Shown here: one piece after another, positions 53,661-63,208 of the stretch | How the letters are laid out: every line of letters begins with the position of its first letter | How positions within the stretch are numbered: position 1 is the stretch's first letter | Assembly: GCA_013376985.1 (NCBI GenBank) | Contig: JACABB010000009.1 | Location: 1 to 64,000 of the forward strand | Length of the DNA stretch: 64,000 bases | Reading direction: 5' to 3' | Source of the DNA: Bacteroidales bacterium | Lineage (GTDB): Bacteria; Bacteroidota; Bacteroidia; Bacteroidales; Tenuifilaceae | The notes under the pieces: model-generated | Told to the model about the DNA's origin: nothing | Seen by the model: the letters and a program-made list of their open reading frames with translations, nothing else | The model's database searches: none | Program-made: the position numbers and the translations under genes

Positions 53661-56534
53661 TTAAAAACCTAAGATAAAATCAGTAAGATTTTGGTCGGAT
53701 AAAAGATTTAGTCGTTTTCTTAAGCGGTATCTACGCTCTTCAACACCCCTTGTGGTTATGTTAATCAGTGGAGCAATCTCCTTTGATGATAGATTTAAAC
53801 GCAAATAAGCACAAAGTCTTAAATCGCTTGGTGTAAGATCTGGGTATTCTGTTTTTAATCGTTTAAAGAAATTTTCATGAGCTTGGTCGAAAAGTTTTTC
53901 GAACATTACCCAATCGTGTTCGCTAGTAATATTTTGCTCAATGAGTAAATATATGTTATCGTAATATTTATTGGGAATTCTATAACCTAAATCTTTCTTA
54001 AGTTTTTCCAGTTGCTCCTTAATCTCGATGAGTAGCTCATTTTTCTTAATTAAGGATATTGTATTATTTGCTAATTGGGAGTTTGAATGCGATATTTCTG
54101 CTTGAAGTTTTTCGTTTGCTAACCTTATTATTTCTTGGTTAGCTTTTTCTTTTTGAACCCTAATTTTCTCCTGTTCTTTTTCTAAAAGAATTATTTGTTG
54201 TCTTATAAATCGTCTCTTAATATAATACCTTAAGTAAAAAGCCGAAGCCACTAATATGCTAATATACAATAGATAAGCGTATAGAGATAAAAACCATGGT
54301 GGCTTAATTCGGAAAACAAACTTAGCAGGTTGAGTCTTAATTCCCTTTGAATTAACTGTTTGAACCAAGAATGTGTAATTGCCAAATGGTAACCGAGTGT
54401 ATGAAACTTCGGAACTATACGACCAGTCGCTCCACGTATTATCTATCCCAACAAGTTTGTACTGATAGAATTTTCTTTGTCCAACTGATTCTTTTGAAGT
54501 AAACGAAATGGATACGTTATTATACTTATTGGGTATCAGAGTTTTTGATTCATTTCTATAATCAAACTTGTTTGTTTTACCCTTTCGAGTCCAGAATAAA
54601 ACATCCTTAATGGTTGGTGGTTTATTGACCTCTTTTAGTTGATTCATCAGGTAGATATTCAGAATGGCAAACCCATTATCGAGGCATATTAGATTTAGGC
54701 TATCGTTTAGCGAAACGATATTCTCGTAATTTTCAACTAGATTCAAACCGTACATTTGAGGAATTAACCGATAGAGAAGTTTTGCTTTACCAAATAAAAC
54801 TTCAAACATGCCAATCTCATTTTTCTTGATAAACCAGTACCTATTATTGGGGTTGGCAACTATGGAGTTTGACGATTTAAATTCTTCAAGTTGTTTGTTT
54901 AGCTCATTATATGGGATGAGCTTATTGGTTAAATCATCCCATCGGTAAAGCTGATTTTCATCGGGGATTACTATTCTATTATCTATCTTAAAAACTTTAT
55001 TTGTGTTTTCTAATAGCCCTTCGTTACTGCCAATTTGTTTCACTATTAATGCTGAGTCAATATTCTTTGATGGTTGTATCATATACAGACCCTTTATAGA
55101 ATGACCCAACCAGATGTTGCCCATAAAATCGACTTCAAGATATCGGCATGGAGCAATTAGACCTTTCATGGTATGGTTTTTTGTCCATACATCTTTATTA
55201 TGATTATATAGTACAACTGAACTGTAAGTACTTTGGATAAGATATTCCTTTTCCTGCCAAGTAATCTTTTTCAAATTATATCCACCGCTAATATTACTAA
55301 CGAGTTTTAATTGATGATCCTCAATTAAATAGGTTCCATCGTTAAGACCGCAATAAAGCTTATTGTCAATATTTTTTATAAACCAAACCTGACCTTGAGA
55401 GTTCTTCAAAAGATGTTTATTTTCAAACTTTCCATCGTCGTTTAGCGAATAGATATAAACCCCCTGATTGGTTCCTAAGTACAACTCTTTTTTAAATAAA
55501 CAAGCTCCATAAACTGTTCCAGAGTTCATCTCTTTATTTTCATAAATATCTATTGGCGAATTAAAAGATATATAATCAATGCCTTTATCCATGCCTACCC
55601 ATAGATTACCAGTTTCATCGCCTTGTAGTGCCAGTATTGTGTTATTTTGCAGAGAGGTGTTGCTTGTAATGTGGTTTAGGAGTTTTCCTTTTAGATTAAA
55701 AACGTAAATACCCTTTAGTATTGTACCAAAAACTATTTTTTCGTTTAACCGAATACCATTGTTTATTTTTGACTCCTTGATATCTTCTGAAGCCTCATTT
55801 TTCCATTCTGAAAAGGAGTTCCCGTCATATTTATAAATCCCTTTTGAACTAGTGCCAATAAGAATTTCATTACCATTTAGTGATGTAATGGATTTTATTT
55901 CTGTATCCTGAAAGATTTTACTTCCGGGAACGAATATTAAATCCTGATCAATAAGCTCGTATAAGCCACTATTAACTTGTTGTACAAATAGGCGATCATT
56001 TGATTTTAAAAGGAATAATATAGAGTTGGGGATTTTAATTTGTTTTATAGTTTTATAATTGTAAGCCAGAATAGTTCCAAAGCTTTGAAAGTATATACAA
56101 TCCTTGTGCTTTACGATTTTCCAGAACTCATCATTATGTAGTTTTATATTGCCGAGTAAAGGGATTAACGAGATGTATTTCCATTCCCTAGTTGAGTCCA
56201 CTTCCCAGTAACCAAACTCTTCAAAGGAACCTGTATAAATCCTATTATTATCGGAGGCTACAGACCTAATTATTGTATTGACAGGGAGTTTTAGCAACTC
56301 CCATTTTGCTCCATCAAATGCTAGCAGTCCATTATTATTGGCTATATATACATTTCCTTTTCTATCGAGGGTGATATCCCAGTTCTGGTTACCGCCATTA
56401 TATTCGTTTTTATTATAATTGGTTATATGTACTATGTTTTGAGATTTAACAACGTATTCACAATTAAATAGCAGTAAAAGAATGACGTATTTAACAATGT
56501 TATCCCTGTACATTTTTAAAATTGCTTTACACAT
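53661..56534 (-). CDS. Membrane-spanning propeller/Y_Y_Y regulator with LuxR-type HTH
   Basis: 957 residues. The signal peptide is at the N-terminus (an internal ATG at 56513 is an alternative start). A two-component-regulator propeller fills residues 35-640 (repeats such as NIWLGHSIKGLYMI, NLWVGMDKGIDY). A Y_Y_Y domain follows (FYQYKLVGIDNTWSDWS, FGNYTFLVQTVNSKG), then a transmembrane helix (about 750-770), a coiled coil (about 775-850) and a C-terminal LuxR-like HTH (DLRLCAYLRLNLSSKEIAPL, GVEERRYRLRKRLNL). There is no kinase domain, so it is a one-component relative of HTCS regulators. It should sense glucan fragments in the periplasm and control susC. Confidence 0.88.
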   Translation of the reverse strand: MCKAILKMYRDNIVKYVILLLLFNCEYVVKSQNIVHITNYNKNEYNGGNQNWDITLDRKGNVYIANNNGLLAFDGAKWELLKLPVNTIIRSVASDNNRIYTGSFEEFGYWEVDSTREWKYISLIPLLGNIKLHNDEFWKIVKHKDCIYFQSFGTILAYNYKTIKQIKIPNSILFLLKSNDRLFVQQVNSGLYELIDQDLIFVPGSKIFQDTEIKSITSLNGNEILIGTSSKGIYKYDGNSFSEWKNEASEDIKESKINNGIRLNEKIVFGTILKGIYVFNLKGKLLNHITSNTSLQNNTILALQGDETGNLWVGMDKGIDYISFNSPIDIYENKEMNSGTVYGACLFKKELYLGTNQGVYIYSLNDDGKFENKHLLKNSQGQVWFIKNIDNKLYCGLNDGTYLIEDHQLKLVSNISGGYNLKKITWQEKEYLIQSTYSSVVLYNHNKDVWTKNHTMKGLIAPCRYLEVDFMGNIWLGHSIKGLYMIQPSKNIDSALIVKQIGSNEGLLENTNKVFKIDNRIVIPDENQLYRWDDLTNKLIPYNELNKQLEEFKSSNSIVANPNNRYWFIKKNEIGMFEVLFGKAKLLYRLIPQMYGLNLVENYENIVSLNDSLNLICLDNGFAILNIYLMNQLKEVNKPPTIKDVLFWTRKGKTNKFDYRNESKTLIPNKYNNVSISFTSKESVGQRKFYQYKLVGIDNTWSDWSYSSEVSYTRLPFGNYTFLVQTVNSKGIKTQPAKFVFRIKPPWFLSLYAYLLYISILVASAFYLRYYIKRRFIRQQIILLEKEQEKIRVQKEKANQEIIRLANEKLQAEISHSNSQLANNTISLIKKNELLIEIKEQLEKLKKDLGYRIPNKYYDNIYLLIEQNITSEHDWVMFEKLFDQAHENFFKRLKTEYPDLTPSDLRLCAYLRLNLSSKEIAPLINITTRGVEERRYRLRKRLNLLSDQNLTDFILGF

Positions 56535-56735
56535 TTTATTTAGATCCTACTGTTCTTCTTTTGATGGAATAAATATAGTGACTTTCTATGAAGTCATTTA
56601 AAAAAGTATAATTGTTTTTAAATTGGATCTTCGCACTGATATCAAGAAATCAGATTTTTTTGAATAAAATCGGAAATGAGTTAAGAATACACCATTTGGC
56701 ATCACTATCAAAAGAAAGTAATGAAGTAACGGATT

Positions 56736-57881
56736 TTATTTAACCCTTTCCAAATACAGTGTTTCATGCTTCCGTATAAAACTATTAAAGGAATATTTTT
56801 CAAGGATCAACTCATACCCTTTTTTTCCTAAATTTTCGGAGAGGATTTTATCCTGCAAAAGCAAAATAATATTTTCTGCCACACTCTTAAAGTCATGTTG
56901 AGGAGATGTAAGGCCGTTGTGTTGGTCAATAACCGCAGTTTCACCTTTAGAGCCTGTTGCAATAATGGGCTTTTTATAGTGCATGGCTTCGAGAAATACG
57001 TATGGAAGCCCTTCCCACAGTGAGGTGTTCACATATACGTCAATAATGCCGTATATTTTATAAATTTCAATTACATATCCTGTTAAAATAATGCGATGCT
57101 TTAGCCCAAGTTTCGAAATCAGCAATTCTAAACTATTGCGTAGTTCTCCTTCGCCAACAATTAAAAAAACAACATCAGGGTAGGTTTTTATTACTTCATT
57201 TGCCGCATGTATGTATGTAATCCAATCCTTCTGTACGGTTAACCTGCCAATAGCCCCCACAACCAAAGAATCGGATGGTATCCCCAGCTGATGCTTGGTT
57301 TTATTTACAGCAACCGCCTGATTGTATTCGTTAAAGTCAATGGCATTATTAATATTATATGCTTTTGGGGGTGGTACAATTTTATTCCGCAGTAAATGCA
57401 GCATTTCGGTATCCGAAACAATAATACCTGTGGTGATTTTTCCCATAATTTTTTCGACCTTGATAAAAAACCATTTACTAAAACCCGATTGTGATTGAAA
57501 ATAGAAACAATGGGGTGTATAGTAAACGTTCGGGGTATGGGCTAGCCAAGATGCTATTCGAAATAGTGCACCAGCCTTTGAGCTGTGTGCATGTATAATA
57601 TCAAATTTGTGAGTGAAGATGTAGTACCAGATTTTTAATAGTGCTATCAAATCTTTTAAGGGGCGTATATTCCGGTGGATAGGTATAAAAATAACTTTTG
57701 CACCGGCAGATTGCATTTTTTTGATCTCGTTTTCTGCGTTTTCCTGCCTTAAATTCGAGAGCATAACTGTTATGTCGAAGAGTTCAGGGTTTAAGCGGGT
57801 GACTATGTATACCAGATGCTTTAATGCCCCTCCTCCTGCGGCTTCAAGTCCATATAAAATTTTTATTTTACACTCGCTCAT
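56736..57881 (-). CDS. GT4 glycosyltransferase
   Basis: 381 residues of GT-B fold. The N-terminal domain has GLEAAGGGALKHLVYIV and DIIHAHSSKAGALFRIAS. The C-terminal nucleotide-sugar domain has VGAIGRLTVQKDWITYI, FLIVGEGEL, and the GT4 EX7E region WEGLPYVFLEAMHYKKPIIAT. It adds a sugar to a lipid-linked glycan in the cytoplasm, with an unknown donor. It is the last gene of the surface-glycan cluster on the minus strand, 51 bases after the next one. Confidence 0.9.
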   Translation of the reverse strand: MSECKIKILYGLEAAGGGALKHLVYIVTRLNPELFDITVMLSNLRQENAENEIKKMQSAGAKVIFIPIHRNIRPLKDLIALLKIWYYIFTHKFDIIHAHSSKAGALFRIASWLAHTPNVYYTPHCFYFQSQSGFSKWFFIKVEKIMGKITTGIIVSDTEMLHLLRNKIVPPPKAYNINNAIDFNEYNQAVAVNKTKHQLGIPSDSLVVGAIGRLTVQKDWITYIHAANEVIKTYPDVVFLIVGEGELRNSLELLISKLGLKHRIILTGYVIEIYKIYGIIDVYVNTSLWEGLPYVFLEAMHYKKPIIATGSKGETAVIDQHNGLTSPQHDFKSVAENIILLLQDKILSENLGKKGYELILEKYSFNSFIRKHETLYLERVK

Positions 57882-57932
57882 GAAGTTTCAGGTTCGGAAT
57901 TTTTAAGTCATTTTTATTAGCTGAACAAAGCA

Positions 57933-59240
57933 TTATGAGAATGATGCTTTACTTTTAAAATGTTTTTTATTGATGATATATTTTTCAAAAATCGCTACTA
58001 ATTTATTGGTAGATATTTCAATATCAAAGCTATCTTTTACTTTTCGCTCTCCATTTTCGGCTATTCTATTGTACAATTGATTATCATTATTAAGTCTCAG
58101 GATAGCATCAGCTATAGCTGTTTCGTTTTTTTCGGAGACTAACAACCCTGTTTCCTCATCCTTTATCAATTCAGGAATGGCTGATATGTTGGTAGAAATT
58201 ACAGGAATGCCCATCGCCATTGCTTCCAACAATACATTAGGTAAGCCATCCCTATCGCCATTTTTTACCACGATACAAGGCAATACAAAAATATCGGAAT
58301 CAGCTACCTGTTGTTTTACTTCCTCCTGCGAAATTAAATCTTTTAAACGAACGCAATGAGTTAAATTGTTCTTTATAATAAATCTCTTCAACTGTTTTTG
58401 TAAGGGTCCATTGCCGATAATTGTACAATGAATTTTTGTTCCATTACCTTTTAAAATGCGGATTGCTTTTAACAGGTAAATTAATCCCTTCTTTTCCACC
58501 AATCGAGCCACTGATACAATTTTTATGTTATCGTTTTTATCCCCGCTGTTTGGACTCTCTGTCTGCTTCCACTTTGAAACATCAATCCCATGATAAATGG
58601 TATGTAATTTTGCAGCGTATTGCCCTTTTGTAAGTTTATTAAGGAAAGTCCGATTATATTCCGTGCAGGTAACGACAAAAGAAGCACCCGCAACTTCTTG
58701 CTCGATATTTGTTTGATTTAGATAAATATCCTGTGCATGGACTGTAAAACTATAGGTTACTTCAATAAGCCGGGATAGGATTTTGGCGATATCGGTAGCA
58801 ATAAAACCAAAATGGGCATGAATGTGATGTACCTGCATGTTTTTAAGTTGAGCGGCAAAATACTTGCTAATGCAGTAGTTACGAAGATATTTTAGGAATG
58901 AGAAAGGGGAGTGGCGATGAAAGTCGGGAAATGGGAAAATGGAGAAAGGCGAACGGAAAAATGGAAGAAATATGAATGGTAGGTAAAAGTATATTTTGGG
59001 TAGATATATAATATGCGATTTCAGGTTTTTTATTTCAGAAATATCAAAGTGATGCTTTTGTTTTCGAAGAACGAGTAGGTGTATTTCAAACCCTCTTTTT
59101 TCTAATGAAAGGATTTCATTTAGGATAAAATACTCAGTAGAGGAGGGGAACTTTTCAACAATATAAATAATACGAAAGGGAGCTTGGTAATGAAGCCCAG
59201 AAGTTGACTTTATCGTATTATTTTCCTGCAACTTGTTCAC
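57933..59240 (-). CDS. GT4 glycosyltransferase with a low-complexity insert
   Basis: 435 residues with typical GT4 elements: IYIVEKFPSSTEYFILNEI at the start, VHHIHAHFGFIATDIAKILS, IVSVARLVEKKGLIYLLKAI, and the EX7E region DGLPNVLLEAMAMGIPVIS. Residues 85-125 (FIFLPFFRSPFSIFPFPDF and on) are Phe/Pro-rich and encoded by purine-rich repeat-like DNA (58890-58985). This may be a neutral in-frame insertion between two N-terminal secondary elements. The gene starts 7 bases before the flippase stop end, so it is cotranscribed with it. Confidence 0.88.
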   Translation of the reverse strand: MNKLQENNTIKSTSGLHYQAPFRIIYIVEKFPSSTEYFILNEILSLEKRGFEIHLLVLRKQKHHFDISEIKNLKSHIIYLPKIYFYLPFIFLPFFRSPFSIFPFPDFHRHSPFSFLKYLRNYCISKYFAAQLKNMQVHHIHAHFGFIATDIAKILSRLIEVTYSFTVHAQDIYLNQTNIEQEVAGASFVVTCTEYNRTFLNKLTKGQYAAKLHTIYHGIDVSKWKQTESPNSGDKNDNIKIVSVARLVEKKGLIYLLKAIRILKGNGTKIHCTIIGNGPLQKQLKRFIIKNNLTHCVRLKDLISQEEVKQQVADSDIFVLPCIVVKNGDRDGLPNVLLEAMAMGIPVISTNISAIPELIKDEETGLLVSEKNETAIADAILRLNNDNQLYNRIAENGERKVKDSFDIEISTNKLVAIFEKYIINKKHFKSKASFS

Positions 59241-59247
59241 TGTTTAT

Positions 59248-60756
59248 TTATTTGAAAACACCTGCAAAGCGCAATCCTATTAAATAGATAGAACTCCCCA
59301 CCACAAAGCTCGTTCCCATATATGTCATTTTTATTAAAAGACCCATATTACTCAAATTATCCATGAATGTTTTTGAAAAGAATATTACCAAAGTAAAGAT
59401 GATTACCGGAAATGCTATTTTTAACAAGAAGTTGCGGATTTTTTTGACATCGAAGGTTATCTTATTTTTCAAAAGTCCCAGTAAAATCAAGTTTTTCACT
59501 GTTTTTTGAATTACAAAAGCAATAGCGATCCCAATATACCCTATCCATCCAATAAAAATCCAGGTCAACACAATATGAAGCAATACGCACCCTATTCCTA
59601 CAAAAACAGGGGTTTTGGCATCGGCATTGGCATAGTAAAAAATAACAAGTATGGTTTCGATGGCAAAGAATACCATCCCCAATGAATAAACCATTAATGG
59701 CGTGGAAGTAAGCAACGTTGAGGTTCTATCGAAAGCACCATGCTGAAAAATTATTTCGATAATGGAAGTGGAGTAAATAAAGAAAAATGATGCAATGGGA
59801 AGAAATGCTATTACAATCCATTTTAAAGAATCTGCCAATAATTTTTTGAGTTTCTCTTGCTGTTTTTCAATGGCAAGTTGCGAAAAATAGGGGAAAACAA
59901 CTATACTCAAAACATAAGGAAAAATAATTATGGGAAGTTCCACCACCTTTTTTGCATAGCTTAAGGCGGCAATAGCACCTTCTTGTAAATACGAGGCAAA
60001 AATATTATCGGTCAGACTGCTTACTTGAGAAAAGCTAACGCCTAAAAGCAAAGGCCAAGTGAGCATCCATGCTTTTTTTGCATAGCTTTTGTCGACGGAA
60101 GTTTTGCGGAAACTGATTTTATCGTACAGTTTCACCAAATGAATACCTAACCGGCCTATAGATCCTGCTATAATACCTATAATAGCCCCAACAATCCCCA
60201 ACTCACGGTAAAATACTACAATTCCAATCAAAATAAAACCTTTAAAAGCAAGTTCGCCCGATGCGGGTAGTACAAATAATTTCATCCCGTTCAGGGTAAT
60301 GCTTGTTAGTGTGGATAAAGCTAAAAATATAAATGCGGGAACTGCTATTTGAAGGAGTTTTACTGAGAGGACCCATTTGTCCCCTTCAAAGCCGGGAGCA
60401 AAAACATTCATAATACTTTCAGGAAATAGAAATGCCAGCAAAGCAACTGGTATTGTTATTGCCAAAATAATCCGAATGCCTTTGTTAAATAGATGCCATG
60501 CTCCTGATTCGTCGCCCTTGCTTTTTGCTTCGAGGAAAACATTAAGAAATCCCGGTTCTACAACCTCTCTGAAAAAATAGAATAAGCTTAAAACAATGGT
60601 TAAAATAACAGTATAAACGTCCACCCGGTAGCTTGTACCATAGTAGTATGCCAATACTAGTTTTTCGGCATAACCTAGCATTTTAACAAGTAATGTGATA
60701 ATTAACAATCCCGCAGAGGACTTGATTATGTTATTTTGCAGTAGTTTTTTTAGCAT
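59248..60756 (-). CDS. MurJ/Wzx-type lipid-linked glycan flippase
   Basis: 502 residues with about 14 transmembrane helices of the MOP superfamily. The start IKSSAGLLIITLLVKMLGYAEKLVLAYYYG and the later DRTSTLLTSTPLMVYSLGM resemble MurJ-type proteins. In this context, among four glycosyltransferases, it more probably flips an undecaprenyl-linked oligosaccharide than lipid II. It overlaps the upstream GT4 gene by 7 bases and is followed within 8 bases by another GT4. Confidence 0.85.
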   Translation of the reverse strand: MLKKLLQNNIIKSSAGLLIITLLVKMLGYAEKLVLAYYYGTSYRVDVYTVILTIVLSLFYFFREVVEPGFLNVFLEAKSKGDESGAWHLFNKGIRIILAITIPVALLAFLFPESIMNVFAPGFEGDKWVLSVKLLQIAVPAFIFLALSTLTSITLNGMKLFVLPASGELAFKGFILIGIVVFYRELGIVGAIIGIIAGSIGRLGIHLVKLYDKISFRKTSVDKSYAKKAWMLTWPLLLGVSFSQVSSLTDNIFASYLQEGAIAALSYAKKVVELPIIIFPYVLSIVVFPYFSQLAIEKQQEKLKKLLADSLKWIVIAFLPIASFFFIYSTSIIEIIFQHGAFDRTSTLLTSTPLMVYSLGMVFFAIETILVIFYYANADAKTPVFVGIGCVLLHIVLTWIFIGWIGYIGIAIAFVIQKTVKNLILLGLLKNKITFDVKKIRNFLLKIAFPVIIFTLVIFFSKTFMDNLSNMGLLIKMTYMGTSFVVGSSIYLIGLRFAGVFK

Positions 60757-61868
60757 CCCAATATTGTTTTATAAACACATACAGTTTCTTTTGCTGCCCG
60801 TTCCCATGTAAACTGTTTTACCCATTCTTTACCTTCGGATATTAGTTTTTGTTTCAGATCCGTATTTATAATTAATTGATACATTCCTTCTGCCAGCTGA
60901 TTTACATCATATGGGTCTACCTGAAGGCTCTTTCCTCCAGTAATCTCAGGCAAGGCTCCTCTATTGGAAATCAGTGTTGGTAGTCCACATGCCATCGCTT
61001 CCAAAGGAGGGAAGCCAAAACCTTCGTATAAGGAAGGGAATGCAAACAAATTGGCCAATGAATAAAAGCAAGGCAACTCCTCTTTGGGAACATAGCCAGG
61101 AAATAGTACTTCGTTTTCCAAACCTGATTTTTTAACGATATCGAATACTTGCTTGTATTTCCAACCCTTTTTACCCACTATAACTAGTTTATGGTTAATG
61201 TCCGTTTCTTTTTTAAGTTTATAGAATGCAGCTATTAACCTTTCTAAGTTCTTTTTTGGTTCTATATTCCCTACAAAGAGGATAAATTGTTCTGGTAAAT
61301 GGTATTTACGGATAACATTACTCAGTAATTCCAAATCGGTTATCTTCCTGAAACTACTGCATATTCCATGATAAACAACTTCTATTTTTTCAGGAGGGGT
61401 TTTGAAATGCCGTATTATATCTTCTTTCACCTTGTGGGAAACGGCTATAATTTTGCTTGCTTTATTGATAGACTGTGGTAAAAATAAGCGAAAGTAAAAC
61501 GCCGATTCTGTTTGGCATAACTCAGGATAATCGAGAGTGATTAAATCGTGGATAGTTACAACAGTGGGGAAAGGACATCTAAACGGCAGAAGGTAATTTG
61601 GAGAATGATATAAATCGAAATTTTGATTAAGGAAATATTTTGGTAGGATAAAGTTTTCGTAAAAAATCCGTTTAACACGACTTTCTTTTAAATTAATAAA
61701 ATGAATATTAATCAACTCATTAGCATCAAAATTATTCTTGTAACTTTTAGAAGCTAAAAAATCAAAATTTTTATTTTGCTTTTGATATTCATGCAATAAA
61801 TTCTCGGTATAGTATTGAACACCTGTATTTAAATTACCTAATTGGAGACCATTTATCAATATTTTCAT
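60750..61868 (-). CDS. GT4 glycosyltransferase (mannosyltransferase-like)
   Basis: 372 residues. Signature elements: NTGVQYYTENLLHEYQKQN, DLYHSPNYLLPFRCPFPTVV, VTIHDLITLDYPE, then FILFVGNIEPKKNLERLIAAF, VIVGKKGWKYKQ, FPGYVPKEELPCFYSLANLF and the EX7E motif YEGFGFPPLEAMACGLP. This is the WbpX/MtfB-like mannosyltransferase subgroup. It overlaps the flippase gene. The donor sugar is inferred from similarity only. Confidence 0.9.
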   Translation of the reverse strand: MKILINGLQLGNLNTGVQYYTENLLHEYQKQNKNFDFLASKSYKNNFDANELINIHFINLKESRVKRIFYENFILPKYFLNQNFDLYHSPNYLLPFRCPFPTVVTIHDLITLDYPELCQTESAFYFRLFLPQSINKASKIIAVSHKVKEDIIRHFKTPPEKIEVVYHGICSSFRKITDLELLSNVIRKYHLPEQFILFVGNIEPKKNLERLIAAFYKLKKETDINHKLVIVGKKGWKYKQVFDIVKKSGLENEVLFPGYVPKEELPCFYSLANLFAFPSLYEGFGFPPLEAMACGLPTLISNRGALPEITGGKSLQVDPYDVNQLAEGMYQLIINTDLKQKLISEGKEWVKQFTWERAAKETVCVYKTILGC

Positions 61869-61904
61869 TTAATAATGGGTTCAAAATTTGATTTGTTCAT
61901 TTGA

Positions 61905-63053
61905 TTATCTGAGAGTTTCAATAACTTCTTCAATTTTTATTATCGAGTTTTTTAAATTAAAGTGGCTCAATACTCTTTCCCTGCTAGCTTTCCCCATCTG
62001 AAGTCTCAATTCGTTATTTGTTAGTAAATTAGTTGCCTTTTGAGCTATGCCATTTATATTCCTAGGTTCTATTAGATAACCAGTTACATTGTCTAGGATT
62101 ATTTCTGATGGGCCTCCTGACTTGTATGCAATAACCGACTTTTCCATTGACATGGCTTCAATAATAACCCTACCAAATGGCTCATTAATTGCGGTATGTA
62201 TTAAAATATCAGCCATCGAAATGACTTCCCTTATATTTTCTTGGAAATCTATTATGCTGAAAAAATCTGATACTCCTTCAGCCTTAATGTATTCATTTAA
62301 AAACTCTAAATAATGCTTATCGGCTTTGTTTATAGGTCGACCAACAATTGCCATATGAGAATTGGTTACTTTTTCATGAATTAGCTTTGAGGCTTTGATA
62401 AAATCAATATGATTTTTCCATCGGGTTATCTGACTGACCATGATAATTAAACGTTTATCCGATGAAATATTCATCTGCTCTCGCATGTATATCTCAGATA
62501 TACTGTTACTTTCTTTCCAGAAATAAGTATCAATTCCATTATATATTTTAACTGTTTTGTCCCTTTTTTTACCTTTAAATTGTTTATTAATAAAATCAGA
62601 AACACATATTAGTCGATCACTCTGGTTTAACATCATACTCTTAATTATTTCTGAGGAAATGTAATCTCTGACATGTAAAATTATTTTTGTTCGAGTGAAA
62701 AAATTTATAATTAATACATAAGGAAAGGCCTTATAGGTGTTCACATAAACAATATCTATTTTTTTATTTATAACATAAATTAGTAGCTTTATAGAGTAAT
62801 AGACAATATTAAAAAAGTACAAACCAATTTTAAATAAATTAAAGGTTTTAACAAAGTTCAATAAGTTATATTCCTTAATAAAAACAGCATTATTTATTAG
62901 TTTATGATAATTATTGTTTGATGGTAATATTAGAGTAATTTCGTATTTGCTTTTATCGATTGAATTTATGATATCTACCATGCTTTGCTCTGCACCACTC
63001 AGCAGAACAGAATTATTAATGAATAAAATTTTATTTTTATTATCTTTTTCCAT
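61905..63053 (-). CDS. GT4 glycosyltransferase
   Basis: 382 residues from the ATG at 63053 (MEKDNKNKILFINNSVLLSG); an upstream ATG at 63113 would add 20 basic residues without similarity to the fold. GT-B features: SGAEQSMVDIINSI, VYVNTYKAFPYVL, LICVSDFINKQF, RLIIMVSQITRWKNHIDFI, MAIVGRPIN and the EX7E region EPFGRVIIEAMSMEKSVIA. The base composition is more AT-rich than its neighbours, common for surface-glycan genes. It precedes the GT4 gene at 60750 by 37 bases. Confidence 0.88.
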   Translation of the reverse strand: MEKDNKNKILFINNSVLLSGAEQSMVDIINSIDKSKYEITLILPSNNNYHKLINNAVFIKEYNLLNFVKTFNLFKIGLYFFNIVYYSIKLLIYVINKKIDIVYVNTYKAFPYVLIINFFTRTKIILHVRDYISSEIIKSMMLNQSDRLICVSDFINKQFKGKKRDKTVKIYNGIDTYFWKESNSISEIYMREQMNISSDKRLIIMVSQITRWKNHIDFIKASKLIHEKVTNSHMAIVGRPINKADKHYLEFLNEYIKAEGVSDFFSIIDFQENIREVISMADILIHTAINEPFGRVIIEAMSMEKSVIAYKSGGPSEIILDNVTGYLIEPRNINGIAQKATNLLTNNELRLQMGKASRERVLSHFNLKNSIIKIEEVIETLR

Positions 63054-63208
63054 GAACCTCGATTTTCGAAAAAGCCATCTAGTATGAAATTCCTTAATAA
63101 TATGCGTTTTCAATTTTAATATATCTGGTTTTTTGTTGATTAATCTTAAAGGAAGGGATTGAATTTTCTGGGGTTTTGGAATGTTATTTTCTTTAATTAT
63201 AGTAAAGG

